Source of the DNA: Peribacillus frigoritolerans
Lineage (GTDB): Bacteria > Bacillota > Bacilli > Bacillales > DSM-1321
Direction: 5' to 3'
Length of the DNA stretch: 64,000 nt
NCBI GenBank assembly: GCA_030562215.1
Contig: JAUPFL010000002.1
Coordinates: forward strand, 682,001 to 746,000
How positions within the stretch are numbered: the first letter of the stretch is position 1; each line of letters starts with the position of its first letter. A program made the position numbers and the translations under genes. Positions 1-9,258 of this stretch are shown here, in pieces. Under the pieces are notes generated by a model. It saw only the letters and a program-made list of their open reading frames with translations. It was not told the origin of the DNA and did no database searches.

Positions 1-110
1 TCACTGATATGCACAAGACCTGTTGAGCCTCCTGGTAATTCTACGAATGCTCCAAAATTAGTGATACCTGTTACTTTACCTTGTACTTTGCTGCCTATTT
101 CGATTGACAT
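1..110 (-). CDS. yabR: S1-domain RNA-binding protein, N-terminal fragment (YabR-like)
   Basis: Reading the minus strand from the ATG at 110, the fragment begins [20 protein letters not shown] and continues with the S1 fold signature GAFVELPGG...GLVHISE before leaving the window. This matches the N-terminus of the Bacillus S1 RNA-binding protein YabR as I remember it, rather than the related YugI/GSP13. The family is small (about 130 residues) and binds RNA, but its role is poorly known. Only about 36 residues are visible. In B. subtilis yabR sits near divIC and spoIIE, not next to spoIVFA, so the neighbourhood is unusual. Confidence 0.75.
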   Translation of the reverse strand, partial: MSIEIGSKVQGKVTGITNFGAFVELPGGSTGLVHIS

Positions 111-117
111 AAAAAAA

Positions 118-170
118 TGTTCCCCTCAATAATGTTAAAACCACTTTATTATAACAAATTCAGGGGAACA
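118..170. terminator. Inverted repeat between yabR and spoIVFA
   Basis: Nine-base arms TGTTCCCCT (118-126) and AGGGGAACA (162-170) are perfectly complementary around a 35-base AT-rich loop. The element lies just upstream of yabR. It has no following T-run in either direction, so it may be an operator or RNA structure rather than a terminator. Confidence 0.4.
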
Positions 171-296
171 ATATCAATCTCAATTATTCGAATTTCTGAA
201 TCGATACCCGGATTTCCTTGGAAATTCATAAGTTTCCGGATGATTTTCATTGGGAAAAATTTTTTCAGGATGTGCAGAAAGAAAATCTTTTCTCCG

Positions 297-325
297 TCAT
301 AGTCTGGACAAGTTGCTCATACGTT
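297..325 (+). promoter_or_regulatory. Candidate sigma-E promoter of the spoIVF operon
   Basis: GTCATAG-like bases near 296-303 are followed after about 14 bases by CATACGTT (318-325). This resembles the mother-cell sigma-E pattern (ATA-type -35, CATACAAT-type -10). The spacing to the spoIVFA start at 365 is normal. spoIVF is known to be sigma-E dependent in B. subtilis; the assignment here is by eye. Confidence 0.5.
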
Positions 326-364
326 GTAATATAGCGCTTTGACATGAGCAGGGGGGAATCTGGA

Positions 365-1111
365 ATGGATGATCGCAGGAAAGATATCCGAAATCGTATC
401 GCCAAGAGACGCAAGTTTAATGATAAGCCGGCAGGAAGCGGCAGTTGGACGGAGATCAACAATGAGGAACCATATGGAATTGATTCTTATAACGGGTATT
501 CCGAGAAAGATCATCCGCTCTTCAAGAAAGAATATTTTTTCTTTAAAATCCTTGCCAGTGTATGCCTGTTCCTGATTGTCGCGGTGATGTTCAAACACCC
601 TTCTATGCGGCTGGAACCTGCCAGAAGTTTTGTCACGGAGAACATGAACAAGGAATTTCAGTTCGCTTCAATCTCCAACTGGTATGAAAGTGCATTTGGT
701 AAACCAATCGCTTTTTTACCGAATGATGCCGATACGGAAACTGTTGATTCGAATGAAGAATATGCAATGCCTGCCTCTGCAAAGATTACCCAAACCTTCG
801 AGACGAACGGTGAGGGAATCATATTGGAAACGAGCAAAGGCTCAAAGGTCGAGGCGATCAATGAAGGGGTAGTCATTTTTGCCGGTGAAAAGGAGGGGAT
901 CGGAAAGACTGTCGTCATTCAGCATGCCAATAAAAGTGAATCTTGGTATGGGCAGCTGGAAGGAATTGATGTGAAATTGTATGAGTTCGTTAAAAAGGGC
1001 AATGAAGTCGGACAGGTTACACTAAGTGAAGATGGATCCAAGGGCAGATTTTATTTAGCGATAAAAGAAAATGATGCTTTCGTCGATCCTAAAAAAGGTG
1101 ATTTCATTTGA
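365..1111 (+). CDS. spoIVFA: Stage IV sporulation protein FA
   Basis: SpoIVFA anchors and stabilises the membrane protease SpoIVFB with BofA in the outer forespore membrane and controls pro-sigma-K processing. The protein starts MDDRRKDIRNRIAKRRK. It has a basic N-terminus, one transmembrane segment near residues 55-75, and a C-terminal LytM/M23-like domain (IILETSKGSKVEAINEGVV...VVIQHAN...YGQLEG). That domain lacks an obvious metal site, as is usual for SpoIVFA. An in-frame ATG at 344 would add seven residues; 365 is preferred because GGGGGG at 351-356 is well placed as a ribosome binding site. The stop overlaps the spoIVFB start by four bases. Confidence 0.93.
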   Translation: MDDRRKDIRNRIAKRRKFNDKPAGSGSWTEINNEEPYGIDSYNGYSEKDHPLFKKEYFFFKILASVCLFLIVAVMFKHPSMRLEPARSFVTENMNKEFQFASISNWYESAFGKPIAFLPNDADTETVDSNEEYAMPASAKITQTFETNGEGIILETSKGSKVEAINEGVVIFAGEKEGIGKTVVIQHANKSESWYGQLEGIDVKLYEFVKKGNEVGQVTLSEDGSKGRFYLAIKENDAFVDPKKGDFI

Positions 1112-1974
1112 GTGAATATGGGAAATTACTGTTTAAAATCAGGGTGCACCCGACATTGTGGTTTGTCATTGGCATCGCCATCCTCACTGCCCATTTCGTT
1201 GAAATGATGATGCTGCTGCTCATCGTCTTCATTCATGAAATGGGGCATGCTGTCTGTGCCCAGCACTTCAAATGGCGGATAAAGTCAATCCAGCTGCTTC
1301 CTTTTGGCGGGGCTGTCGAGACTGAGGAGTACGGAAATAAGAGTTTGAAGGAGGATTTGGCGGTGGTGCTTGCCGGTCCGCTTCAACATGTTTGGCTCAT
1401 TGGTGCAGCTTTTTTGCTCTATTTCTTTACTATTATCCCCTATGAGCTGTATCAGCCCTTTTTGTATATGAATCTTATGCTGCTGGTTTTTAATCTGCTG
1501 CCAATTTGGCCCTTGGACGGGGGACGGCTGTTATTCATCGGTGTATCCCTATACTGCACCTTTTTGGAAGCGCAGAAGCATACACTTCACTTTTCTGCAG
1601 TATTCGCTGTCCTGGCTTTTTTGACCTGGATCATTCTGGATCCGCTCAATTTGAACATCTGGCTCATCACCTTTTTCATATGTCTCTCACTCGTCATGGA
1701 ATGGCGGCAGAGGTATTATGCGTTCATCCGCTTTCTTTTACAGCGCCATTACGGGCATACGAATGATTTGGCGAAACTTAAGCCGATATCGGTGGATTCA
1801 CAAGAACCGATTTATAAAGTGCTAGAACTGTTTCAACGCGGTTGTAAACACCCCGTCATCATCATGAAAAACGGGAAAGAGAGCGGCTCGTTGGATGAAA
1901 CGGAAATTCTTCACGCCTATTTTTCAGAGAAAATGACAAACGGGAAAATCGGCGACCTATTATATTCTTATTAA
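1108..1974 (+). CDS. spoIVFB: Stage IV sporulation protein FB, pro-sigma-K intramembrane metalloprotease
   Basis: This is a site-2-protease family enzyme that cleaves pro-sigma-K in the mother cell. It is 288 residues, normal for the family. The zinc motif HEMGH is at about residues 44-48, and the third ligand region LLPIWPLDGGR (about residues 130-141) carries the conserved NPDG-like aspartate. Several hydrophobic membrane segments surround these motifs. A C-terminal CBS domain (ISVDSQEPIYKVLELF...HPVIIMKNG) is present, as in the Bacillus protein, where it couples protease activity to ATP. Translation starts at TTG 1108, overlapping the spoIVFA stop. Confidence 0.95.
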   Translation: MSEYGKLLFKIRVHPTLWFVIGIAILTAHFVEMMMLLLIVFIHEMGHAVCAQHFKWRIKSIQLLPFGGAVETEEYGNKSLKEDLAVVLAGPLQHVWLIGAAFLLYFFTIIPYELYQPFLYMNLMLLVFNLLPIWPLDGGRLLFIGVSLYCTFLEAQKHTLHFSAVFAVLAFLTWIILDPLNLNIWLITFFICLSLVMEWRQRYYAFIRFLLQRHYGHTNDLAKLKPISVDSQEPIYKVLELFQRGCKHPVIIMKNGKESGSLDETEILHAYFSEKMTNGKIGDLLYSY

Positions 1975-2015
1975 ATATGTTATCCTTTCTTCAAATTGAG
2001 GAGAGGATTTTTTTG

Positions 2016-3486
2016 ATGAAAAAATGATCGCGAACCTAGCTTCACGCGAAAAAAGAGTGGCCGTACTTGAGAATGGTGTTTTACGTAAACTTGAAATCAT
2101 GCCGCCTCAAAAGCGCAGTACGGTCGGTAATATTTATCTTGGGAAAGTGACGAAGGTGTTACCGGGAATGGATGCCGTCTTCATTGATTATGGTGCAGAG
2201 AAGAATGGTTTTTTACACCGTGACGAGATTCCCTCTTTCCAGCTTACAAAAAAAGTGATGGGAAAGCATCCATCAGTCAATTTGTCCGTCAGGGAGAAAA
2301 GCTGCTTGTTCAGGTGACTCGGGATGAAACGGGCACAAAAGGGGCTAAATTGACTGGGTTGATCGAGTTTTCAACAGATTCCCTCGTATACATTCATGGA
2401 ATAGATTATGTTGGTGTTTCAAAGAAATTCAAAAACGATGATCTTCAGAAGCAGTGGCGGGAAACGGCTTTGCAACATAAAAATCCTGATGAGGGATTGA
2501 TTGTCCGCACTTCGATGGAGAACGAAAGTGAATCGGTATTCCTTGACAGGTTAACTGGATTGCGGGAGCTTCATAAAGAGCTTGAAGTCAAGGCTTCGTC
2601 CCTCAAGGCCCCGTCCCTTCTCTATGAGAGGGACGCATACCTTGACATGATCATTTCCGAAATGTCGGGAACGGCGACCGGGGAACTTGCCATCGATGAT
2701 TTCGAAGCTTATCGGGAGTTGAAAAAGTGGATACAGGAAAACCGTAAGGAGTGGGAAATATCCCATATACCTGGTCCGAAGAATATTTTTTCCGAATGGA
2801 ATGTGGAAGCGCAAGTTGAGAAAATGGCCAAGAAAATCGTTTGGCTTGAGAATGGCGGATATTTAATTTTTGAAGAAACGGAAGCTTTCACCGTAATCGA
2901 TGTCAATTCAGGTAAGTTCACCGGCAAGGTGGCGAAGGAAGCAACCTTGTTTGCGGTTAATCAGGCTGCGGCGAAAGAGGTAGCCCGTCAACTGAGATTG
3001 AGGAATATCAGCGGAATCATATTGATAGATTTCATCAATATGGATAGCTCACGGCATGAGCAGGAAATCATTGAAATCGTTAAAAAGGAAGCGGTGAGGG
3101 ATGAGAAGCGGATCCAGGTCATCGGCTTTACGGAACTGGGCATTTTACAAATGACGAGAAAGCGAACCTCCCCATCTTTAAGTGAAATGACGACGGTGTC
3201 TTGCCCTGTGTGCAGTGGAAGCGGTAAAATCGAGAGCCCGGAAACGGTGGCCTTCCGGTTGGAACGTGAGTTGCTGGAACACAGGAAGACGGATGATGAA
3301 GCGGTCTGGGTGGAGGTCAGTAAAGCGGTGGCGGAAGTGCTGCTTGGTGAAAAGGAAACATATCGGCCGACATTGGAGGAATTGATCGCTAAAAAGATAT
3401 TCCTGTCTTTAATCCCAGGTTCGACGAATGCCTATTCCATCAAGCGATTCGGAAGCATTCAGGAAATCGGGCGGGCTTTTCAGTGA
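2016..3486 (+). CDS. rng: Ribonuclease E/G family protein (two frame breaks)
   Basis: This is an endoribonuclease of the RNase E/G family. It has an N-terminal S1 domain (VGNIYLGKVTKVLPGMDAVF), two catalytic-site aspartate motifs (VIDVNSGKFTG and ILIDFINMD), and a CPVCSGSG zinc-link CxxC near the end. B. subtilis lacks this family, though other Bacillaceae carry it here. Two breaks are inferred. ATG 2016 follows GAGGAGAGG at a good distance but reads into a stop unless one A is restored in the A6 run at 2019-2024. A second missing A near 2262 separates the S1 part from the catalytic part. The next in-frame ATG, at 2024, is too far from the ribosome binding site. Full length is about 490 residues. 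Confidence 0.9.
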
Positions 3487-3531
3487 AGAGAGGGAATTGT
3501 TATAAATATATTGACAGCCTTTCCTGTTTCA

Positions 3532-3640
3532 TGTTAGGATTTTAATGTTATGTTTGTAGCACCCGTGCTACAACCGCTCAACATCAGGTCCTAAGCTTTT
3601 GCCTTTCCGGTAAAACGCCTGTGATTGGCGAGTCTGAGAC
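3532..3640 (+). ncRNA. L21 leader RNA of the rplU operon
   Basis: The region directly upstream of rplU contains the hairpin TTTGTAGCACCCGTGCTACA followed by further paired segments and then the ribosome binding site AAGGAGGTG. Bacillales rplU genes carry a conserved L21 leader structure thought to allow autoregulation by L21. Position, hairpin and spacing fit; boundaries are approximate. Confidence 0.7.
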
Positions 3641-3658
3641 ATTTAAGGAGGTGCAAGT

Positions 3659-3967
3659 ATGTACGCAATTATCGAAACTGGCGGTAAACAAATTAAAGTA
3701 GCAGCTGGCGAAGCGGTTTACATTGAAAAATTAAACGCTGAAGCAGGCGAAACTGTTACATTTGACAAAGTTTTATTCGTAGGTGGCGAAGACGTGAAGG
3801 TCGGTGCTCCACTAGTTGAAGGCGCTACTGTAACAGGTACTGTCGAAAAACAAGGTAAGCAAAAGAAAATCACTGTTTTCAAATACAAAGCGAAGAAAAA
3901 CAATCGTAAAAAACAAGGTCATCGTCAACCATACACTAAAGTTGTTATCGAAGCAATCAACGCGTAA
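3659..3967 (+). CDS. rplU: 50S ribosomal protein L21
   Basis: This 102-residue protein binds 23S rRNA in the large subunit. It begins [20 protein letters not shown], the typical L21 N-terminus, and contains the basic C-terminal segment [29 protein letters not shown] lies eight bases upstream. It is the first gene of the conserved rplU-prp-rpmA cluster. Confidence 0.98.
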   Translation: MYAIIETGGKQIKVAAGEAVYIEKLNAEAGETVTFDKVLFVGGEDVKVGAPLVEGATVTGTVEKQGKQKKITVFKYKAKKNNRKKQGHRQPYTKVVIEAINA

Positions 3968-3980
3968 GGGCTGATTCTAG

Positions 3981-4312
3981 ATGATCAAAGTTGTATTTGA
4001 TGCTCCGCAGGAACGGATTGCTTCGTTCACCTTAAGCGGACATGCTAATTTTGCTAAAAAGGTTCTGATATCGTTTGTGCAGGTGTATCGGCTGTTTCCT
4101 TCGGGGCAGTCAATGCAATCTTGTCCTTAACGGACGTAGAGCCTGAGATTGAGCAAGGGAGAGAAGGCGGCTATCTTCGCTGCGTCATTCCGGGGAATCT
4201 TTCGCCGGAATCGGAAGAGAAGGTTCAGCTGCTTTTGAACGGAATGCTCATATCGCTGCAAACGATCGAACGTGATTATGGTAAATACATGAAAATTATC
4301 CTCAACCAATAG
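3981..4312 (+). CDS. prp: Ribosomal-processing cysteine protease Prp (one frame break)
   Basis: Prp (YsxB) removes the N-terminal extension of ribosomal protein L27 in Firmicutes. The reading starts MIKVVFDAPQ and includes the catalytic His region (SGHANFAKK). After restoring one A in the A5 run at 4056-4060 it includes the catalytic Cys region (DIVCAGVSAVSFGAVNAIL), ending at 4312. Without that correction the gene stops after about 50 residues. It lies between rplU and rpmA as expected, and its L27 partner carries a matching extension. Confidence 0.9.
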
Positions 4313-4585
<273 letters not shown>

Positions 4586-4642
4586 GCGTATATCCAGTTG
4601 CACAAGAAGCATAATTGGCATCTTTGAACAGAGGCTGACTCA

Positions 4643-4731
4643 AAAGGGTCTGATTCCTTCTACAAGACACTATATACCGCGTCATTTTTAATAATGGTAT
4701 GCTATATAGTGATGAAGGGGTCCGGCCCTTT
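4643..4731. repeat. Long imperfect palindrome, MITE-like
   Basis: The left arm AAAGGGTCTGATTCCTTC pairs, with G-T wobbles, with the right arm GAAGGGGTCCGGCCCTTT. Inner arms ACTATATACC and GGTATGCTATATAGT continue the pairing, leaving a loop of about 17 bases. The roughly 89-base fold lies alone in the rpmA-spo0B gap. It could be a small mobile palindrome or an RNA structure; no transposase is present. Confidence 0.6.
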
Positions 4732-4808
4732 ATTTATACTATAGGAACGAACCAGCATTTTGCAGGAGACTTTAGTCATTAGTATAGGGAAAACAACCTC
4801 TGACTTAC

Positions 4809-4836
4809 AAAAGGCTCGCCAATAGGCGGGCTTTCT
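4809..4836 (+). terminator. Hairpin terminator between rpmA and spo0B
   Basis: AAAGGCTCGCC - AATA - GGCGGGCTTTC forms an eight to ten base stem with two G-T pairs, followed by TTTCTT. The rest of 4586-5150 outside this and the palindrome shows no coding signal. Confidence 0.6.
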
Positions 4837-5150
4837 TATACTTTCAGGGGGAAATCCGAGATTACTCATCCATCCGATTTGGTTAAACCAAATAGACACT
4901 CCAATTCAACTATAATATCTCCAATTGGTGCATAAATAAGGCCCATTCTCTTTTTTAGTTCAAATGGCTCTACCATCGTCCAAAGAACTCAGGGTGTGCG
5001 GCTGTATTTTTGGACGGGGGCTTTCATGTGAAGGCATGTGAATCGAGCTTCATTTCCTGTTTGTTGTTTTTTTGATATACTGTACAAATGGAAGTATTCA
5101 ACATGATAGAGCTGAAAAAAGTTTCTTTATCATAATTGAAGGTGTTAATA

Positions 5151-5690
5151 ATGGATAAAAATTGGACGACTATTGAAACTCTGCCTCAAACCAGGCATGA
5201 CTGGCTGAATAAAATTCAAATTATCAAAGGGAATCTGGAGTTGAACAGAATTGATCGTGTCAAGGGCATCATTGATGAAATCATTGTTGAAACCCAGAAT
5301 GAAGCACGACTCTCCAGTTTGAATTTACCTAAGTTCACCGAGATGTTGTTGACGTCGAATTGGAATAATGGATCATTTTATTGCGAATATGAAATCATTG
5401 ATGTTTTTGAAGGCTCAACCGAGATGGACGGGCTGATGTATCGCTGGACTAACGATTTCTTCAAAATTCTGGATAAAAACCTGGATCCGTTTTTTGAAAA
5501 TATACTGGCTGTTTCTATGTGTAAAAAAGAAGTGAGCGATATGCACTGTACATTTCATATGCAAGGCAGGTTCATTGATCAATCCCCAGTGATCGAGTTT
5601 TTGGAAAGTTCATTAACGGCCGAGCAATCAATTGAAATTCTTGAATGTAATGAGGATGAAATATTTTTTAAGATGGATATTAACTTTTAG
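5151..5690 (+). CDS. spo0B: Sporulation initiation phosphotransferase Spo0B
   Basis: Spo0B passes phosphate from Spo0F to Spo0A in the sporulation phosphorelay. The protein is 179 residues. The segment TRHDWLNKIQIIKGNLEL (about residues 16-33) holds the phosphorylated histidine in the helical-hairpin domain, and the rest is the degenerate kinase-like domain. The start is ATG 5151, eight bases after GAAGGTG; a TTG at 5136 is in frame but lacks a binding site. It lies directly upstream of obg, as in B. subtilis. Confidence 0.93.
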   Translation: MDKNWTTIETLPQTRHDWLNKIQIIKGNLELNRIDRVKGIIDEIIVETQNEARLSSLNLPKFTEMLLTSNWNNGSFYCEYEIIDVFEGSTEMDGLMYRWTNDFFKILDKNLDPFFENILAVSMCKKEVSDMHCTFHMQGRFIDQSPVIEFLESSLTAEQSIEILECNEDEIFFKMDINF

Positions 5691-5738
5691 AGAAGTATAC
5701 AGCAAGAATTGACTTGCAGAAAACAAGGAAGTGATAGC

Positions 5739-7028
5739 ATGTTTGTCGATCAAACGAAAGTCTATGTAAAAGGCGGAGACGGTGGTAACGGGATAGTTGC
5801 TTATCGTCGTGAGAAATTCATACCTAAAGGCGGGCCTGCTGGCGGAGATGGCGGTAATGGGGCCAATGTCGTGTTTGAAGTGGAAGAGGGCTTGCGTACA
5901 TTAATGGATTTCCGTTATCAACGTCACTTTAAGGCACCTCGCGGAGAGCATGGCATGTCCAAAAACATGCATGGTGCTGCTGCAAAGGATATGGTCATCA
6001 AGGTTCCACCTGGCACCGTTGTCATTGATGATAAAACAAAGGAAGTCATTGCTGATTTAGTTGAGCACGGGCAACGCGCCATTATCGCCAAAGGTGGCCG
6101 CGGAGGCCGGGGAAATTCCCGTTTTGCCACGCCTGCCAATCCTGCACCTGAAATCGCGGAGAATGGCGAACCAGGCCAAGAACGGGATATCATCATGGAA
6201 TTGAAACTGTTGGCTGATGTCGGTTTGGTTGGTTTCCCAAGTGTAGGGAAATCCACTTTGCTATCCGTCGTATCCGCAGCAAGACCTAAAATTGCCGAAT
6301 ATCATTTTACGACGATCGTACCGAACCTCGGAATGGTGGAAACGGAAGATCACCGAAGCTTCGTCATGGCCGATTTACCTGGTCTGATCGAAGGTGCTTC
6401 AGAAGGAGTGGGACTTGGACATCAATTCCTGCGCCATATTGAAAGAACGAGGGTAATCATTCATGTAATCGATATGTCTGGTCTCGAAGGCCGGGACCCT
6501 TATGAAGACTACCAAACAATCAATAAAGAATTGGAAGAGTATAACCTGCGCTTGACTGAACGTCCGCAAATCATTGTTGCAAGTAAAATGGATATGCCGG
6601 ACTCAGCAGATAACTTAGCTGCATTCAAAGAAAAGCTGGAAGAAGACTATCCAGTCTTCCCGATTTCTGCCGTGACGCGTGAAGGGATCCGTGAGCTTCT
6701 TTATGCAATTGCTGATAAAATCGAAGAAACGCCTGAGTTCCCTCTTGATCATGAAGAAGAGAATACTGGAATCCATCGGGTTCTATATAAACATACATCA
6801 CAGTCTGATGAATTTAACATTGAACGCGAATCCGATGGCAGCTTTGCCGTTTCAGGATTCAAGATCGAGCGTCTATTCAAAATGACTGACTTCACCCGTG
6901 AAGAGTCCGTACGTCGTTTCGCGAGACAGCTTCGTTCATTCGGAGTCGACGAAGGCCTTCGCCAAAAAGGTGCGACAAATGGCGATATCGTCCGTATCCT
7001 TGAATATGAATTTGAATTTGTTGATTGA
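5739..7028 (+). CDS. obg: GTPase Obg
   Basis: This essential ribosome-associated GTPase is involved in 50S assembly, stress and sporulation. It is 429 residues with the three Obg parts: the glycine-rich OBG fold ([18 protein letters not shown] onward); the G domain with GFPSVGKST (G1), DLPGLIEGA (G3), SKMD in place of the usual NKxD (G4) and SAVT (G5); and the C-terminal OCT domain. ATG 5739 follows AAGGAAGTG; the upstream in-frame extension to 5709 has no support. The frame is intact. Confidence 0.97.
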   Translation: MFVDQTKVYVKGGDGGNGIVAYRREKFIPKGGPAGGDGGNGANVVFEVEEGLRTLMDFRYQRHFKAPRGEHGMSKNMHGAAAKDMVIKVPPGTVVIDDKTKEVIADLVEHGQRAIIAKGGRGGRGNSRFATPANPAPEIAENGEPGQERDIIMELKLLADVGLVGFPSVGKSTLLSVVSAARPKIAEYHFTTIVPNLGMVETEDHRSFVMADLPGLIEGASEGVGLGHQFLRHIERTRVIIHVIDMSGLEGRDPYEDYQTINKELEEYNLRLTERPQIIVASKMDMPDSADNLAAFKEKLEEDYPVFPISAVTREGIRELLYAIADKIEETPEFPLDHEEENTGIHRVLYKHTSQSDEFNIERESDGSFAVSGFKIERLFKMTDFTREESVRRFARQLRSFGVDEGLRQKGATNGDIVRILEYEFEFVD

Positions 7029-7068
7029 TTGTAAACCATGATGGCAGGCATAAGGAGGCGTGCGGAGT

Positions 7069-7517
7069 TTGAATAAGGCCGATCAGAAATTTTTCCTCGT
7101 TCGAGAGGATGTCCTTCCCGAAGCGATGAAAAAACACTGGAAGCAAAAGAAATGATTGAACGGGGAAAAGCAGAATCAGTTTGGGAAGCGGTACAGCGAG
7201 TGGACCTAAGCAGGAGTGCTTTTTACAAATACCGTGACACGGTTTTTCCGTTTCATACAGTTGTTAAGGAAAAGCTGATTACACTGTTCTTCTATCTCGA
7301 AGATCGTTCTGGTACTCTATCGGAGCTCTTACGGCTCGTCGCCTCATCCGGTTGCAACATCATGACCATCCACCAAACGATTCCTTTGCAGGGACGTGCA
7401 AATGTCACCCTATCCCTGAATACGGGTGGGATGACGATGGATATTGATGATTTGCTTACTAAACTGCGTAAAATGGAGTTCGTCGAAAAAGTCGAAATCA
7501 TTGGTAACGGCGCATGA
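7069..7517 (+). CDS. pheB: ACT domain protein PheB (one frame break)
   Basis: PheB is a small ACT-domain protein encoded upstream of pheA in Bacillus, probably a regulatory protein of phenylalanine synthesis. Translation starts at TTG 7069 after AAGGAGGCG and reads [15 protein letters not shown]. One A is missing in the A6 run at 7129-7134. After it the frame continues [20 protein letters not shown], then [13 protein letters not shown] and the ACT domain ([20 protein letters not shown]...[16 protein letters not shown]). Full length is about 149 residues. Confidence 0.9.
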
Positions 7518-7519
7518 AA

Positions 7520-7550
7520 ACAGCCTGTACATTTCACATGTACAGGCTGT
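7520..7550 (+). terminator. Hairpin after pheB
   Basis: Twelve perfectly paired bases, ACAGCCTGTACA and TGTACAGGCTGT, surround a seven-base loop immediately after the pheB stop. There is no strong T-run, so termination is likely but unproven. Confidence 0.55.
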
Positions 7551-7599
7551 CAGTTTATAGACAAAAGGTTTCGAATTGGTCTAATTGATCCTGAGAGTG

Positions 7600-7858
7600 G
7601 CTGCAATGTGAAAGGTGAACGAATAAAACAGTTTGCCTGTTCGTTTCTTGCGGCGCAGACCGTAATGGATTGGTGTTGGGGACGATAGTGGCACCGCGAA
7701 ATAATCCGGAAGCTATCATTAAGATACGATAGAAAATCTGTTCAAACAGAGGTCACTTTGCCGAACGTTGAGAAGTGAGGCACTTATCATGGAAACCGTA
7801 ACCTAAAGACCAACGGGTCCTAGTAATCATTTCAAGTTGATCTCGCTGAATAGACAAA
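7600..7858. other. Non-coding stretch with T-box-like motif
   Basis: No credible gene is present. GATAGTGGCACCGCGAAA near 7686-7703 resembles the conserved T-box antiterminator sequence, and GAACG/CGTTC and GATAG/CTATC pairings are nearby. There is no clear specifier stem or terminator. It may be a decayed leader or a chance match. Confidence 0.25.
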
Positions 7859-7948
7859 GTTGATTGGAACGTAAGGTACGAGCCTCCTGCGGGAAAAGTG
7901 CGTCCAAGGGAGCCCGCGGAATGCGAGTGCCTGGAGCGGAAATCAACG
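7859..7948 (+). repeat. Dispersed repeat family 1, copy A
   Basis: It begins GTTGATTGGAACG, passes through CTCCTGCGGGAAAAG and AGCCCGCGGAATGCGAGTGC, and ends CTGGAGCGGAAATCAAC. Related copies lie at 15633-15695, 21673-21792 (inverted) and 59099-59225. The ends are partly inverted relative to each other (GTTGATT/AATCAAC). Confidence 0.8.
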
Positions 7949-7967
7949 GTCAAAGTTTAAAAACCTT

Positions 7968-8018
7968 AAACAGCCTGAAGACAAACTCATTTATTATCGG
8001 GTTTGTCTTCAGGCTGTT
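7968..8018. terminator. Perfect long hairpin accompanying repeat copy A
   Basis: AAACAGCCTGAAGACAAAC and GTTTGTCTTCAGGCTGTTT pair over 19 bases. Similar CTGxAGACAAACTC-type hairpins sit beside the other family 1 copies. It may act as a bidirectional terminator upstream of pheA. Confidence 0.7.
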
Positions 8019-8114
8019 TTCATTTGTAAGAGGAAATTACCGATTAACTATTGTAAAAAATCAGAAAATGGCATAACATAAACAATAGATTTTCCGTGAA
8101 AAGGAGTTTATAAT

Positions 8115-8990
8115 ATGACATCAAAAATTGCATTTCTTGGACCAAAAGCAACGTTCACGGATTTAGCTGTATCGCGACTATTTCCTAATGATATAAAAAT
8201 ACCGATGAACACGATTCCGGATTGCCTCGATGCCGTTCGGGACGGGGAAGTGAATCACGCGCTCGTGCCGATCGAGAATGCTTTGGAGGGTTCGGTAAAT
8301 ATAACGATGGATTACTTAGTCCATGAAGTCACATTGCCGATGAAAGGCGAAGTCACGATTCCAATCCAACAGCATTATATGGTGCATCCGGATCATGCAT
8401 ATCCTGGTTTCAAACCTGACATGGTTTATTCGCATTCCCATGCCATCGCTCAATGCCGCAAATTTCTACATAATGAGCTAAGGGGCATTCCGTATGAGTA
8501 TGTCACATCCACAGCAGCCGCTGCGAAGATGGTGATGGAGAATCCCGATATCAATATTGCTGCAATTGCAAATGATATGGCTGCAGAGGTGTACGGTTTG
8601 ACGATTGCAAAACATAATATTCACGATTACGAGCATAATCATACCAAGTTTATCGTCGTATCCAACAGTGAAGTCGACTATGAAGGGCATTTGACCGTTG
8701 AAGGGGATAAGAAAACGACCTTGATGATTCAGCTGCCTGCAGACCACTCAGGGCAGCTGCACCAAGTGCTTTCCGCGTTTTCCTGGAGGAAACTTAACCT
8801 TTCCAAGATTGAATCAAGACCCATGAAAACAGGATTAGGCAATTACTTTTTCATCATCGACATAGAAATGTCCCTTGACGATGTCCTCATCCCAGGAGCA
8901 ATCTCTGAGCTCGAGGCCTTAGGATGTACGGTTTCGATCATGGGAAGCTATTCATGCTTTAAAGTACAAACTGGTGTACCGCAACGATAA
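8115..8990 (+). CDS. pheA: Prephenate dehydratase
   Basis: It converts prephenate to phenylpyruvate in phenylalanine synthesis. The protein is 291 residues: a catalytic PDT domain (KIAFLGPKATFTDLAVSRLF...NHALVPIENALEGSV...TSTAAAAKMV) followed by an ACT regulatory domain with the phenylalanine-binding ESRPMKTGLGNYFF segment. AAGGAG lies upstream of ATG 8115. It is separated from pheB by about 600 bases of repeats and hairpins, whereas the two are adjacent in B. subtilis. The frame is intact. Confidence 0.97.
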   Translation: MTSKIAFLGPKATFTDLAVSRLFPNDIKIPMNTIPDCLDAVRDGEVNHALVPIENALEGSVNITMDYLVHEVTLPMKGEVTIPIQQHYMVHPDHAYPGFKPDMVYSHSHAIAQCRKFLHNELRGIPYEYVTSTAAAAKMVMENPDINIAAIANDMAAEVYGLTIAKHNIHDYEHNHTKFIVVSNSEVDYEGHLTVEGDKKTTLMIQLPADHSGQLHQVLSAFSWRKLNLSKIESRPMKTGLGNYFFIIDIEMSLDDVLIPGAISELEALGCTVSIMGSYSCFKVQTGVPQR

Positions 8991-9060
8991 TCATTTGAGA
9001 AATTTTATCAAAAATGATAAGGTACAACATCGGCTGAGTTTTATACAATGAATACGAAGG

Positions 9061-9093
9061 TGCCCCGGAAGTTTTCCCGGGGCATTTTTTTTG
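9061..9093 (+). terminator. Rho-independent terminator after pheA
   Basis: TGCCCCGG and CCGGGGCA form a strong GC stem around AAGTTTTC, followed by eight T. Confidence 0.9.
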
Positions 9094-9258
9094 TGAGTTT
9101 TCGTTAAGGTTTGTATTTCCATTAAGTACAAGTTCCTAAAATGGTTGGCTGTCATTTTATGAAATATAGAAATAGGCAGAATGATTTTGGATGAAAACTG
9201 ATTCAGTGGATGCACCTTTTTAATCAAAAATGCAGAGAGAGGGTGGTGGTCAGCAGAG

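Noticed and set aside
265-345. Small minus-strand gene starting MSKRYITTYEQLVQTMTEKR
   Set aside because: It has no ribosome binding site (C-rich upstream), stops early, and overlaps the proposed spoIVF promoter.
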